Source of the DNA: Betaproteobacteria bacterium
Lineage (GTDB): Bacteria > Bdellovibrionota_B > Oligoflexia > Silvanigrellales > Silvanigrellaceae
Reading direction: 5' to 3'
DNA: 64,000 bases
Assembly: GCA_016868315.1 (NCBI GenBank)
Contig: VGHE01000001.1
Coordinates: 62,001-126,000 of the forward strand
The position numbers were made by a program, and so were the translations under genes. Positions 24,395 to 32,702 of this stretch are shown piece after piece. How positions within the stretch are numbered: position 1 is the first letter of the stretch; each line of letters starts with the position of its first letter. Under the pieces are notes generated by a model that saw nothing but the letters and a program-made list of their open reading frames with translations, ran no database searches and was not told the origin of the DNA.

Positions 24395-24913
24395 ATGACG
24401 GATCAGCCAACACTTATTGGTGTGCTTCAGGCCTCTTTGGCGCCCGTTACGGTTATTACGGGGGCTGGTCTTTTGCTCGGTGCCATGACCAATCGTTACG
24501 GCCGCACCTCAGATCGCATTCGGTCGCTTATGCAGGATTACCGTAACCGGCGTCATGATGAGCGTTCTGTGAATGCTATCGTTGCCGAAATCGCCATCTT
24601 GTATCGTCGGGCTCGCATGATTCGAACCGAGATAGTCTCCATTGCGGTGAGTATTTTCTGTGTTTCAATTACTATCTTTTGCCTATTTCTCAACCTTGTT
24701 TATGGCAATGAGCTTGATGTTATCGCTCGGACGTTTTTTTTATTGAGCTTATGTTCATTGATTTTTGCAATGTTGTTCTTCATTGCAGATATTGTGGCTT
24801 CACTCAGAGCGCTGCGGGTTGTTTTGAGCTCAGACGAAGAACTCTTTGGCGCATGTCGGGAGCGCATTCGATGGCTGAAGAAAGTTGATTTGAGCCAGGA
24901 ATTTAATGCCTGA
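24395..24913 (+). CDS. DUF2721-family membrane protein
   Basis: A 172-residue protein. The ATG at 24395 follows GGAG with a 9-base spacer; an ATG five codons earlier is less well placed. The N-terminal hydrophobic segment ends in LLLGAMTNRYGRTSDRIR, the DUF2721 signature, and two further hydrophobic segments follow (about 92-110 and 115-140), with a charged cytosolic tail. The family has no known function. It lies 14 bases before the cardiolipin synthase-like gene and is probably cotranscribed with it. Confidence 0.78.
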   Translation: MTDQPTLIGVLQASLAPVTVITGAGLLLGAMTNRYGRTSDRIRSLMQDYRNRRHDERSVNAIVAEIAILYRRARMIRTEIVSIAVSIFCVSITIFCLFLNLVYGNELDVIARTFFLLSLCSLIFAMLFFIADIVASLRALRVVLSSDEELFGACRERIRWLKKVDLSQEFNA

Positions 24914-24926
24914 TACCGGGGGCTGA

Positions 24927-26129
24927 ATGATCTCCGCCTTGCAGCCTGAAAATGCGGGATCGAAAACTGGGGTTTTACCCTGGTCTCATGAAATGCTGCT
25001 TGTGGATGGCAAAGAGTATTTCCCTGCTTTGCTGCATGAGATTTCTCAGGCACAGAAATCTATAGCCATAGAAACCTATATTTTTGAGAATGAAGCTCTT
25101 GGCCGCGAGATGGTTCGGGCGCTCAATGCTGCGCAGGCGCGTGGAGTTCAGGTGCGTCTTTTGGTCGATGGAGTTGGCTCTGCCGGATGGATTTCCGACG
25201 GCTTTCGCACTGACGAGAGTCTTTCCTTCGAGGTGCGTGTTTATCATCCCTTGCCCTGGCAGATTCTCCCTAGTCTTGCTCACCCGCGTGGTCCGGGAGT
25301 GGATTGGATCTTCCGCTTGTTCAGTTATGTCAACAGTCGCAATCATCGTAAGGTCGCCCTCATTGATGAGCGCGTTGCATTTGTGGGAAGTTTGAACCTG
25401 AGTGATGCACACATGAGTGCGATATATGGTGATAGAGCTTGGCACGATGTGGGTGTTCGACTTGAGGGCGGCGCTCTTGGTGTTCTCGCCGATGCCTTTC
25501 AGAACGCTTGGCAGCGTGGCTGGAGGGTGACTCACACAAACATGCTGCGACCTTCCTTGTTGGTAAAGTCATTTCAAGACAAGAAGCAACATCCGCTGGT
25601 CATTCGCAATGATGGGCGGCTTCTTCGGCATAAGGCCTGGCTCCGCCGTCTGCGTTTTATCAGACAGGCACGTGAGCGTATCTGGATTGCAAATGCTTAT
25701 TTTGTGCCGAGCGGTGCCCTGCAAAAGAGTTTGGTTGCAGCTGCCCGGCGTGGGGTTGATGTGCGGCTCCTTTTGCCATCAATTTCGGATGTGAATTTCA
25801 TGCCGTGGGTTGCAAGAGCCTTCTATGCATCGTTGATTCAACACGGTGTGCGCCTGTTTGAGTATCAGCCGCGTATCTTGCATGCAAAGGTCATGTATGT
25901 GGATGACTGCGTTGCTGTGGGTTCATCCAATCTCAATCATCGCAGTGTGCTTCATGATGCAGAAATTGATGTGATTCTTGAAAACAGAGAAACAGTCGCT
26001 AGAGTAAAGAGAATGTTTGAGCAGGATTTTATGGATGCGGTCGAAGTGGGGAATCATTCACTCAATTCTCTACCGGTGTGGAAGGGATTGTTTGTAAAAT
26101 TTCTCCTTTATTTTCGGCACATCCTCTAA
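24927..26129 (+). CDS. Cardiolipin synthase-like phospholipase D protein (ClsB-type)
   Basis: A 400-residue protein with two HKD motifs. The first, in NHRKVALIDERVAFVGSLNL, has His140 and Lys142. The second, in HAKVMYVDDCVAVGSSNLNHRS, has His319 and Lys321. There is no N-terminal membrane segment, as in the ClsB branch. Members join phosphatidylglycerol with another lipid or alcohol to make cardiolipin. It lies 11 bases before an EEP-type hydrolase, the same pairing as ybhO (clsB) and ybhP in E. coli, which strengthens the call. GGGGG upstream of the ATG is the likely ribosome site. Confidence 0.88.
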   Translation: MISALQPENAGSKTGVLPWSHEMLLVDGKEYFPALLHEISQAQKSIAIETYIFENEALGREMVRALNAAQARGVQVRLLVDGVGSAGWISDGFRTDESLSFEVRVYHPLPWQILPSLAHPRGPGVDWIFRLFSYVNSRNHRKVALIDERVAFVGSLNLSDAHMSAIYGDRAWHDVGVRLEGGALGVLADAFQNAWQRGWRVTHTNMLRPSLLVKSFQDKKQHPLVIRNDGRLLRHKAWLRRLRFIRQARERIWIANAYFVPSGALQKSLVAAARRGVDVRLLLPSISDVNFMPWVARAFYASLIQHGVRLFEYQPRILHAKVMYVDDCVAVGSSNLNHRSVLHDAEIDVILENRETVARVKRMFEQDFMDAVEVGNHSLNSLPVWKGLFVKFLLYFRHIL

Positions 26130-26139
26130 GGAAAGCGCG

Positions 26140-26901
26140 ATGAGGGTTGTGACCTACAACATTCATAAAGGTTTTTCGATCGCCAACAGGCAGTTCGTGT
26201 TGGAAGACATGCGCAGAGCAATTCACAATCTGAACGCAGATGTGGTTCTCTTGCAGGAGGTGCAGGGAGAGCACCGTCGCAAGGCTCGCACAGTCGAGCG
26301 TTGGCCTGCGGCAGAGCAGCATGTTTTTCTTGCAGACGGTCATTTTGACTACAAAGTCTACGGACGTACCTGGGATGGCTGGGATGGCCATCATGGCAAT
26401 GCTGTGCTCAGCCGTTTTCCCATTGTTTACTCAAACAATATTGACGTCTCGAATGTTTTTTTTCAAAAGCGCTCGCTGCTGCACGTCATTGTTCTGGTTG
26501 CCCCGGAACAGCCACCGGTGCACTTCATTTGCCTGCATTTTGATTTGCACGAGAAAGGCAGGCGTACCCAGGTCGATCGTCTGATTGAGCGCATCGAGCA
26601 GACCGTGCCCCATCACAGCCCGCTTATCATTGCTGGAGATTTTAACGATTGGCGTGGAATTATTTCGCAGCATCTCGAGTCAGGCTGTGGGATGGTGGAG
26701 GCTCATAAGGAAATACACGGGCGGTACGCTCGCTCCTTTCCCAGCGCTTTTCCCCTTTTGCCACTCGATCGCATGTACATCCGCGGCCTCGATTGTCGTT
26801 CGATAAAAAGTTTGAGCGGCACGCCGTGGACTCAGTTGTCCGACCACGTGCCGCTGATTGCGGATTTTGGTTTTCGGGAATCTCTTACAAGCCCGGAATG
26901 A
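26140..26901 (+). CDS. Endonuclease/exonuclease/phosphatase family protein (YbhP-like)
   Basis: A 253-residue protein of the EEP fold. It begins VVTYNIHKG and contains DVVLLQEVQ (metal-binding Glu), AGDFNDW (Asp and Asn) and LSDHVPLIADF (the catalytic Asp-His). Family members hydrolyse phosphodiesters in DNA, sphingomyelin or phosphoinositides. Next to a ClsB-like gene the product may act on lipid headgroups rather than nucleic acids; this is inference. AAGGAAAG stands before the ATG. Its end overlaps the convergent metalloprotease gene by 17 bases. Confidence 0.85.
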   Translation: MRVVTYNIHKGFSIANRQFVLEDMRRAIHNLNADVVLLQEVQGEHRRKARTVERWPAAEQHVFLADGHFDYKVYGRTWDGWDGHHGNAVLSRFPIVYSNNIDVSNVFFQKRSLLHVIVLVAPEQPPVHFICLHFDLHEKGRRTQVDRLIERIEQTVPHHSPLIIAGDFNDWRGIISQHLESGCGMVEAHKEIHGRYARSFPSAFPLLPLDRMYIRGLDCRSIKSLSGTPWTQLSDHVPLIADFGFRESLTSPE

Positions 26902-28708
26902 ATGCCACGGGGGCAGCTCGCGGAGCAGTTGCTTCAGAATACGAGTTCGCCAGCCTCTTCAGATTTGATTCGACAACCGAGCGTTCGTTTGCACCGAGGC
27001 CTTGAGCAGGGGCGGCCAGTCGCACTCTTTCAAGGGCACGCTGGATTTCGTAGACTGCGGTTTCACGCTTTTGTTCTGACAATTGCGATTTGAAGTCGAT
27101 GATCTTGAGTGCTGTTTTCATCATTCCGCGCATCGGTTTTTGCACCATGCCTGGAAGCGGAACAACGAGGTTTTCCAGTACAGTTGTGCCCTGAATGAGA
27201 CCTGCAACAACATAGTCAACCGGGTCGCCCACATCACCTTGGTTGCAATCGTAACGTTTAGACATGTCTTCGTCGGTGCAGAATGGCAGCGGTGCTGCAG
27301 GACTCTCACCGAAATAACCCCAGCGGATGGCAGCGGTATCATAGGAGCCAGGTAGAGTTCTGATGTTCGTTACAAAGCCAGGTTCATAGTCCATGACGGA
27401 GCTCGAAATTCCATTGCTGTCGATCTTGGTTGAACCAGCAAAGTTGTGGCGTAGTCCGAGCGAATGTCCAAACTCGTGCATAATGACGCTGTAGTAGTAT
27501 CCCTTGATGTATTCATCTGAGGTCTTCGAGTTCGTGTCTGCAAAGAATGTGACCACGGGACTCTCGCCGACGCCCTCGACCAGTGGGACGTTACCAATTT
27601 TTCCCACGAGCTTGCTGAACTGTGGCGTCGCTTCAGCAGTGTACTTGTAGATGTCTTCAAAGCCTTTGCGTGTTGTGCTGCCATTGATAAGAATTTGGGT
27701 TGCGAGAACCTCTCCAGTCAGTGGGTTCACCATTGTCGGCGCATATCCAGCCCACGGAACCTCTTGGTCGAGGCCATCAATCCATTTCACAACGTTGTAG
27801 CGAGGATCTCCGAGGTCAATGTTATCGTCGGCCAATTCAGTTTTGAAGGCTGCAAATCCGAACGATATATTCCAACTTTCTACCGCGCGGCGACCGATAT
27901 CGACATATTCCTTGGGGAAGTCTTTGAGGTAGACGATTTGTTGTGCAGTTTTTTTGCTCTCGACGTCTATTTTATAATGAGCAATCGGCAAGGTTTCGTC
28001 GGTGCCGGGGCGTCTTGCTGCGGGGAAGAAGCCAATGTTCTGTGTGCGCGCAAGACTCGCTGTGCGCCCAAGGATTTTTGGATTCTTATCTTGCCGTTTC
28101 AGGAAAAGGCGAATTTTGACCTCTCCCGAACGCTTCAGGCTTGCATCAGGTGCTGATTTTGCAAGAGCGAATGAAACAGTGTGCAGCAGGTCAACCACAA
28201 CGGTGTCTGCATCTTGTTCGACTTTAATGACTTTGGGCTCGGCGATAGTCTGCCAGCTTCCGGCGTCGCGCCCTGCATCGAGGTCAACTGTTGCTCCACC
28301 GATGCTATTCCAAAGACTCAGTTCGTTGCCAGCGGTTGAAAAGTCGACTTCGATTTTTCCATCTGCTGTGTCCTTCACATCGAAGGAAAGAAGTTTTTCG
28401 AGGCGGTTTGAGCTCTGACTGGCAACAACGAGTTGCTGCTGACCTGCTTCATTTTCGGCGAGAATAAGGCGACTTTCCACCGGGCGGAAGTTGAGGTTTA
28501 GCGCTGTGCTAAAGAATCCCTTGGTTTCGATCACATTGAGGCCAAACAGAAATGTGTCTTCGAGGTCGCGTTTTTCCAGAATGGCGCGGTCAGCGCTTGT
28601 CTTAATGAACTTAACCTTCGAGTCCTGCTTGCCACTGCAAGCCAAGGTCAGGGTGCCCAACGACAGCGCGGAGAAGAGTGAAAGTGCAACCAGAATGGAT
28701 TTTTTCAT
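26885..28708 (-). CDS. Metzincin-type zinc metalloprotease lipoprotein (DUF5117/4953-like)
   Basis: A 607-residue lipoprotein with the lipobox LTLAC (Cys24). The zinc motif HEFGHSLGLRH starts at His410, and SSVMDYEPG supplies the Met-turn typical of metzincins. The roughly 380-residue N-terminal region, with segments such as ENEAGQQQLVVAS, matches the general layout of the large 'zinc-dependent metalloprotease' group found in Bacteroidetes and Proteobacteria; I could not align it further. It is probably surface or periplasmic. The target proteins are unknown. GAGG lies before the ATG. Its 3' end overlaps the EEP gene by 17 bases. Confidence 0.8.
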   Translation of the reverse strand: MKKSILVALSLFSALSLGTLTLACSGKQDSKVKFIKTSADRAILEKRDLEDTFLFGLNVIETKGFFSTALNLNFRPVESRLILAENEAGQQQLVVASQSSNRLEKLLSFDVKDTADGKIEVDFSTAGNELSLWNSIGGATVDLDAGRDAGSWQTIAEPKVIKVEQDADTVVVDLLHTVSFALAKSAPDASLKRSGEVKIRLFLKRQDKNPKILGRTASLARTQNIGFFPAARRPGTDETLPIAHYKIDVESKKTAQQIVYLKDFPKEYVDIGRRAVESWNISFGFAAFKTELADDNIDLGDPRYNVVKWIDGLDQEVPWAGYAPTMVNPLTGEVLATQILINGSTTRKGFEDIYKYTAEATPQFSKLVGKIGNVPLVEGVGESPVVTFFADTNSKTSDEYIKGYYYSVIMHEFGHSLGLRHNFAGSTKIDSNGISSSVMDYEPGFVTNIRTLPGSYDTAAIRWGYFGESPAAPLPFCTDEDMSKRYDCNQGDVGDPVDYVVAGLIQGTTVLENLVVPLPGMVQKPMRGMMKTALKIIDFKSQLSEQKRETAVYEIQRALERVRLAAPAQGLGANERSVVESNLKRLANSYSEATAPRAAPVAFIPGL

Positions 28709-28879
28709 TGCGGTGCCTCGAAAATACCGAGTAGAATTTGGCTGTTGGATAGACTTTCAAAGAGCTAGCCGACCAGCCAGTCACTCGTAGGAACGGATGC
28801 GGTGCTCGTCAATGAGAATCTTTCACAGTACTTTTTGTGGCTGATATGACAGGAATTATTTATATAAAAGGAGCCAATC

Positions 28880-29662
28880 GTGGTCGTCGACTGGACGAAA
28901 ATTGAAGCCCTCGCCATGGATATCGACGGTACACTCAGTACCCGCGGGCGATTTGCTGCCGAGGTGGTTGCAGTTTTGCACGCCCTAAAGCGCGCAGGCT
29001 TTACTTTGATTCTGGTGACCGGACGACCTTCGGGGTGGGTGCAGGGGTTGGTTTCATATCTCCCAGTCGATGCGGCCATTGCAGAGAATGGTGGAGTTGT
29101 CTTTCGTGGGGCAGAGGCAGCTCCATTGCTTCGGAAGAGCAATGGTGATGATTATGAGGATGCAATCGACGTTGGTTCTCGACGGGCTCTTCTGGCCGAG
29201 GTGTTCAATCGAGTTGTTCAAAAATATCCTGGTTTGAAAGTGACCGAGGACAACGTCTACCGTTTAAGCGACTACACCTTTCATGTTGCTGGTCTCGATT
29301 CTGCTCAGCTTTTTGAAATCAGGGCTTTTGTAGAGAGCCTCGATTTTGCATTCACCTGGTCAACCATCCATGCTCACATCATGCCGCACGGACAAGAAAA
29401 GGGCAGCGCGTTGTGTTGGCTCCTGCAGCAGATGCATCTTCCGGCTTCACCGGCAAGCTCCACTCTGACGGTCGGTGATAGCCCGAACGATGTGACTCTT
29501 TTTGACGAAGGCAGATTTCCTTGCTCAGCCGGAGTGGCGAATATCGAGAAGTACCGCGGTGTGATGAGTGCATTCCCAAAGTTCATCAGCACTCGCTCTG
29601 AGGGCGATGGGTTTGTAGAACTCGCCTGTAAGCTTTTAGATGCGAAAGGTGCGCTGCTGTGA
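28880..29662 (+). CDS. HAD-superfamily phosphatase (type IIB-like)
   Basis: A 260-residue protein. Motif I is AMDIDGTLST (residues 11-20) with the two catalytic Asp; motif II VTGRPSG follows near 49-55. The cap and GDSPNDVTLF motif IV near 202-211 match the Cof/phosphoglycolate or sucrose-phosphatase-like branch. Members remove phosphate from sugars, nucleotides or lipids. The start is GTG at 28880 with AAAGGAG upstream. Its stop overlaps the GTG of the next gene by 4 bases (GTGA), so both are translated together; whether the two products share a task is unclear. Confidence 0.85.
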   Translation: MVVDWTKIEALAMDIDGTLSTRGRFAAEVVAVLHALKRAGFTLILVTGRPSGWVQGLVSYLPVDAAIAENGGVVFRGAEAAPLLRKSNGDDYEDAIDVGSRRALLAEVFNRVVQKYPGLKVTEDNVYRLSDYTFHVAGLDSAQLFEIRAFVESLDFAFTWSTIHAHIMPHGQEKGSALCWLLQQMHLPASPASSTLTVGDSPNDVTLFDEGRFPCSAGVANIEKYRGVMSAFPKFISTRSEGDGFVELACKLLDAKGALL

Positions 29663-31230
29663 GTGCTTCCAAAACTCCCCAGATTCTTTATTCCGACGCA
29701 CATTGGCTTGTTGTCGAGAAGCCTTATGGCCTGGCGACTCACGGAGGTGACCCGGGAGACTTGGGAGTGCAGGAGTGGTTGGAACTTCATCTGGGTGTGA
29801 AGACCTTTGTGTGTTCACGGCTCGATAAGGGAACGACAGGTGTTCTGATATTTGCACGCACCCCAGAAGCCAGTGCTCAGGCAGAGCGCGTGCACACCGA
29901 CGAGTCGTCGCGCAAAACGTATTATTTTCTGGCAAGCAAAGATGTCTCTAAAAAAAATGGGCTGAACTGGGTTTGTGAATTACCTCTCGATGGAAAAGCG
30001 GCGCGCACCGAATTCTTTTTCGAGACACAGCTCAACAAAGATGTTTTTCTCTACAAAGCAGTGATTGCGCGTGGACGCATGCACCAGATCCGCAGGCACG
30101 CCTCGGAAAGTGGATGCCCGCTGTGGGGTGATGTTGAGTATGGTGGCTGCAATGCAGCACGAATTGCTCTTCACTGTGCAGAACTTCAATGGCCGGGGCT
30201 GGCCAGTGTGATTCGCTCTCCGCTGCCTCAAAGCTTCAGTGCCGAGGTGCACAAGCAAGGACGCACTGCTGTAGAGAGCGCTGTTGCGCATGAACGTCGC
30301 GGATTTTGGTTTGCCAGCATCGCTCAAGCCTGGCGTGTGGTGCAGCGTGGTGAGCTTACAGATTACGACGTTTCGGTTGATGTATATGGGGCACATGCAT
30401 TGGTTTGGGTCTATTGCGACTCAGAGCGCGAAGAGCTTGTTTCGGCGCTCGAACCGCTTTTGCTGGAATTGCAGCACCGCTTTGGTGTTGTTGGCTGTGT
30501 TTGGCGTCGGATTGCAAAAAATCCTCATAAGAAGGGGCTCGTTCAGGAAATGTGGACTGCGGGGCAAGAGCCTCCGGAGACTTTCACTGTGAGCGAGCAT
30601 GATTGGAAGGCATTGGTCACTTTGACTTTGCGCCAGCATGTTGGATTGTTTTTGGATCACCGGGACAATCGACGTCGGGTGCAGCAGATGGCACCCGGCA
30701 AGCGGATCGCGAATCTATTTTCCTATACCTGCGCATTTGCAATCGCCGCGGCTCTTGCTGATGCAGAGGTTGTTGTGAATGTGGATGCAGCCGCAAGTGC
30801 TTTGAACGTTGGAAAGAAGAATTTCGAAGTCAATCAGCTCGCAGAGCGGCGCACGGGTAAATTCGTTGAGCGAGATGTGCGTGTTTGGCTCGAGAAACAA
30901 GTGCAAAAGATTGAGCGTGGAGAGGATTCGGGTTGGGATGTCATCGTGTGCGACCCTCCAACCTTTTCCTCGACTCAGGATTTAGGTGTTTTTCATGTTG
31001 CGCAGGAATGGCAGGAGCTTGCTGAAAATTGTGCGCGGATATTGAGAGCAGATGGTGTTTGTTTTTTCTCAATGAACAGCCAAGCACACGAGCGGCTTGC
31101 ATTCGAGGCGGCGTTGCAGAAGTGTTTTGCTGCGGTGCAGCGCTTGAAAGCGCCGTTCGATTTTCCTGAAATTGCAGGACGCTCGCACGCCCGTTTTTAT
31201 GCTTGCCGTGAGCCTCGTTTCGCGCGCTAA
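29659..31230 (+). CDS. Fusion of an RluA-type pseudouridine synthase and an RlmI-like SAM methyltransferase
   Basis: A 523-residue protein with two rRNA-modification domains. Residues about 8-210 are a pseudouridine synthase: VVEKPYGLATHGG opens the fold, and SRLDKGTTGVLIFAR carries the catalytic Asp56. Residues about 290-520 are a Rossmann methyltransferase of the RlmI/RlmKL kind: the SAM loop ANLFSYTCAFAIAAA near 350, then NVDAAASALN, and the substrate motif VIVCDPPTFSS near 430. Each half is complete by its motifs. Both families act on 23S rRNA, so one protein may make two marks. The start is GTG at 29659 inside the HAD stop. A run of eight A at about codon 97 is a mild slippage site. Confidence 0.8.
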   Translation: MSASKTPQILYSDAHWLVVEKPYGLATHGGDPGDLGVQEWLELHLGVKTFVCSRLDKGTTGVLIFARTPEASAQAERVHTDESSRKTYYFLASKDVSKKNGLNWVCELPLDGKAARTEFFFETQLNKDVFLYKAVIARGRMHQIRRHASESGCPLWGDVEYGGCNAARIALHCAELQWPGLASVIRSPLPQSFSAEVHKQGRTAVESAVAHERRGFWFASIAQAWRVVQRGELTDYDVSVDVYGAHALVWVYCDSEREELVSALEPLLLELQHRFGVVGCVWRRIAKNPHKKGLVQEMWTAGQEPPETFTVSEHDWKALVTLTLRQHVGLFLDHRDNRRRVQQMAPGKRIANLFSYTCAFAIAAALADAEVVVNVDAAASALNVGKKNFEVNQLAERRTGKFVERDVRVWLEKQVQKIERGEDSGWDVIVCDPPTFSSTQDLGVFHVAQEWQELAENCARILRADGVCFFSMNSQAHERLAFEAALQKCFAAVQRLKAPFDFPEIAGRSHARFYACREPRFAR

Positions 31231-31247
31231 ATTTGTGGATTTAGCGC
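31224..31247. terminator. Hairpin over the stop codon, between convergent genes
   Basis: GCGCTAAAT (31224-31232) and ATTTAGCGC (31239-31247) form a perfect 9-bp stem around TTGTGG. The left arm contains the stop codon of the fusion gene. It serves the 41-base gap before the convergent VWA gene; there is no T-run. Confidence 0.5.
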
Positions 31248-31271
31248 TCATAGAAACGGCTCTTGTGCGGG

Positions 31272-32471
31272 TTACTTGATCCGCAAAGGGATTTGGAAAG
31301 GAACACGCTTTGTACATGCAGACTCTGGTTCGCCTGGGAAAGAGCAGCATCTCTCGCCGGTCAATTGCGCGAGTGATGCACTCGCAATGGTTTCCTTAGT
31401 AATCTTCGCTACCTGCTTATCTTTGCCTGCCTCAAAGGTGAAAACATCGCTCCGGGTGCGACCTGAGAGATCTTTAACCGCCATCGAAGCGATGCGGCAA
31501 TTCATCTCCTGTTGTTCTTTCACGGGTTTGAACTGCTCGACAAATTCACTCAAAATAACACTTTCAGTGACAGGGTAAGCGAGGCCTTTGCCGTAAACTC
31601 CAGTTTTCGTCAGGATACTGTTGTATTGCTCATAAGCACTCATCCCAGCATAGGGTGCACGGCTTTGTGACGTCGAATGAAAAAAGCGGAGTCTTGGAAA
31701 AACAGCTGCAGCGCTTTGGATCGATGATTCAGCGACATTTGTATCAAAGTTTGCGTGATTCCCAGAATCCGGATCCCAGCCTGGATTATCGGTGACGAGC
31801 AGAATCACTTTGTCTGCTTTTAGGCGCTCGGGTTTCGAGTTTTTGTCTGTATCAAACATCTTGAGAGCCTCTCGCAGGCCTCCTTGTGAGTATTCCTGTG
31901 AGTCGTCCCCACCTGCTGCAGCCCACCTGCCCAAGCTGCTGGCCAACCCACTGGCAGCTGAGAAATTGTGGCGTGCATCAATTGAGTCCCGGAAACCAAT
32001 GGCTCCAAATCGGGCATCCCATCCCTTTGCTTCAATCGCCCGAGCGAATGCAACGACGTGGTTCTTAATTGAGTTAATGTTACTCTGCATTGAGCCCGTG
32101 ATGTCGAGTACAAATATAATGTCGGTCGGATATTTATCAGACGCCATTTTTTCGGTTTCAACTTGCGATTTGCACACCGTGGTGAGCTGAAAAATCTGCT
32201 CGTCGGGGCTTGAATTGACTGAGATGGACGCGGGAACTGTGCGTTGTTCGTCGGGGCAATCGAGTGCCTGTAACGCCAGCTGCAGCCCTTCACCCGCGGC
32301 ACTGCTCTTGCCACCTGGCGCTTGGCCAGGCTTCTTCATGCCTGCTGCGTTCGCGCCAGCCGCTGTGGTTTCTTTCTTCTTGGTTGGTGTGTCGCTCGCG
32401 TAGTGGCCGGATCTGCAAGAAGCCGTTGCCCACCCAAGAATTACTGCAGACACGTAAATCAGAGTTTTCAC
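31272..32471 (-). CDS. VWA-domain lipoprotein
   Basis: A 399-residue lipoprotein: the signal ends at Cys19 (lipobox-like TASC), followed by a Lys/Thr/Ala/Gly-rich linker of about 40 residues. The VWA domain starts near 115 with IIFVLDITGSM, a full MIDAS (Asp123, Thr125, Ser127), then GAIGFRD and ILLVTDNPG. A C-terminal part of about 120 residues is beta-rich with Cys near the end (ERCCSF, SACT). This domain set resembles the Mg2+-dependent adhesion domains of surface proteins. It is similar in build to the lipoprotein at 16772-17647. Ligand unknown. Confidence 0.82.
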   Translation of the reverse strand: MKTLIYVSAVILGWATASCRSGHYASDTPTKKKETTAAGANAAGMKKPGQAPGGKSSAAGEGLQLALQALDCPDEQRTVPASISVNSSPDEQIFQLTTVCKSQVETEKMASDKYPTDIIFVLDITGSMQSNINSIKNHVVAFARAIEAKGWDARFGAIGFRDSIDARHNFSAASGLASSLGRWAAAGGDDSQEYSQGGLREALKMFDTDKNSKPERLKADKVILLVTDNPGWDPDSGNHANFDTNVAESSIQSAAAVFPRLRFFHSTSQSRAPYAGMSAYEQYNSILTKTGVYGKGLAYPVTESVILSEFVEQFKPVKEQQEMNCRIASMAVKDLSGRTRSDVFTFEAGKDKQVAKITKETIASASLAQLTGERCCSFPGEPESACTKRVPFQIPLRIK

Positions 32472-32618
32472 CGTCGTCTCCGTCCACTTTTTTTCGTCGT
32501 ATCGGTGAAATGCGCGGCGAACTTAAGCGCAGGTGAACAAGGCCAGTGTTTTTTGAGCCTTCTGCGGTGTGCACGCCCTCTGGGCACAGGCCGAAGGCAT
32601 TGATGGAGCGAAGAAACA

Positions 32619-32695
32619 CTTAAAGGGGATCGGAACCTCTTTGGATGCCCTTAAGCAATTTGAGCACATAAGGTTACGCGGCTTCAAAAGCCGTG
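32619..32695. other. Two tandem hairpins between the ABC-F and VWA genes
   Basis: The first hairpin pairs CTTAA (32619-32623), GGG (32625-32627) and ATC (32629-32631) with GAT (32644-32646), CCC (32648-32650) and TTAAG (32651-32655), with a bulge and one mismatch. The second pairs CGGCTT (32679-32684) with AAGCCG (32688-32693). Both lie 3' of the ABC-F stop on the minus strand. T-runs are short, so they may terminate, protect the mRNA end, or belong to the VWA leader. The rest of this 231-base gap shows no gene. Confidence 0.35.
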
Positions 32696-32702
32696 AATCG
32701 GG

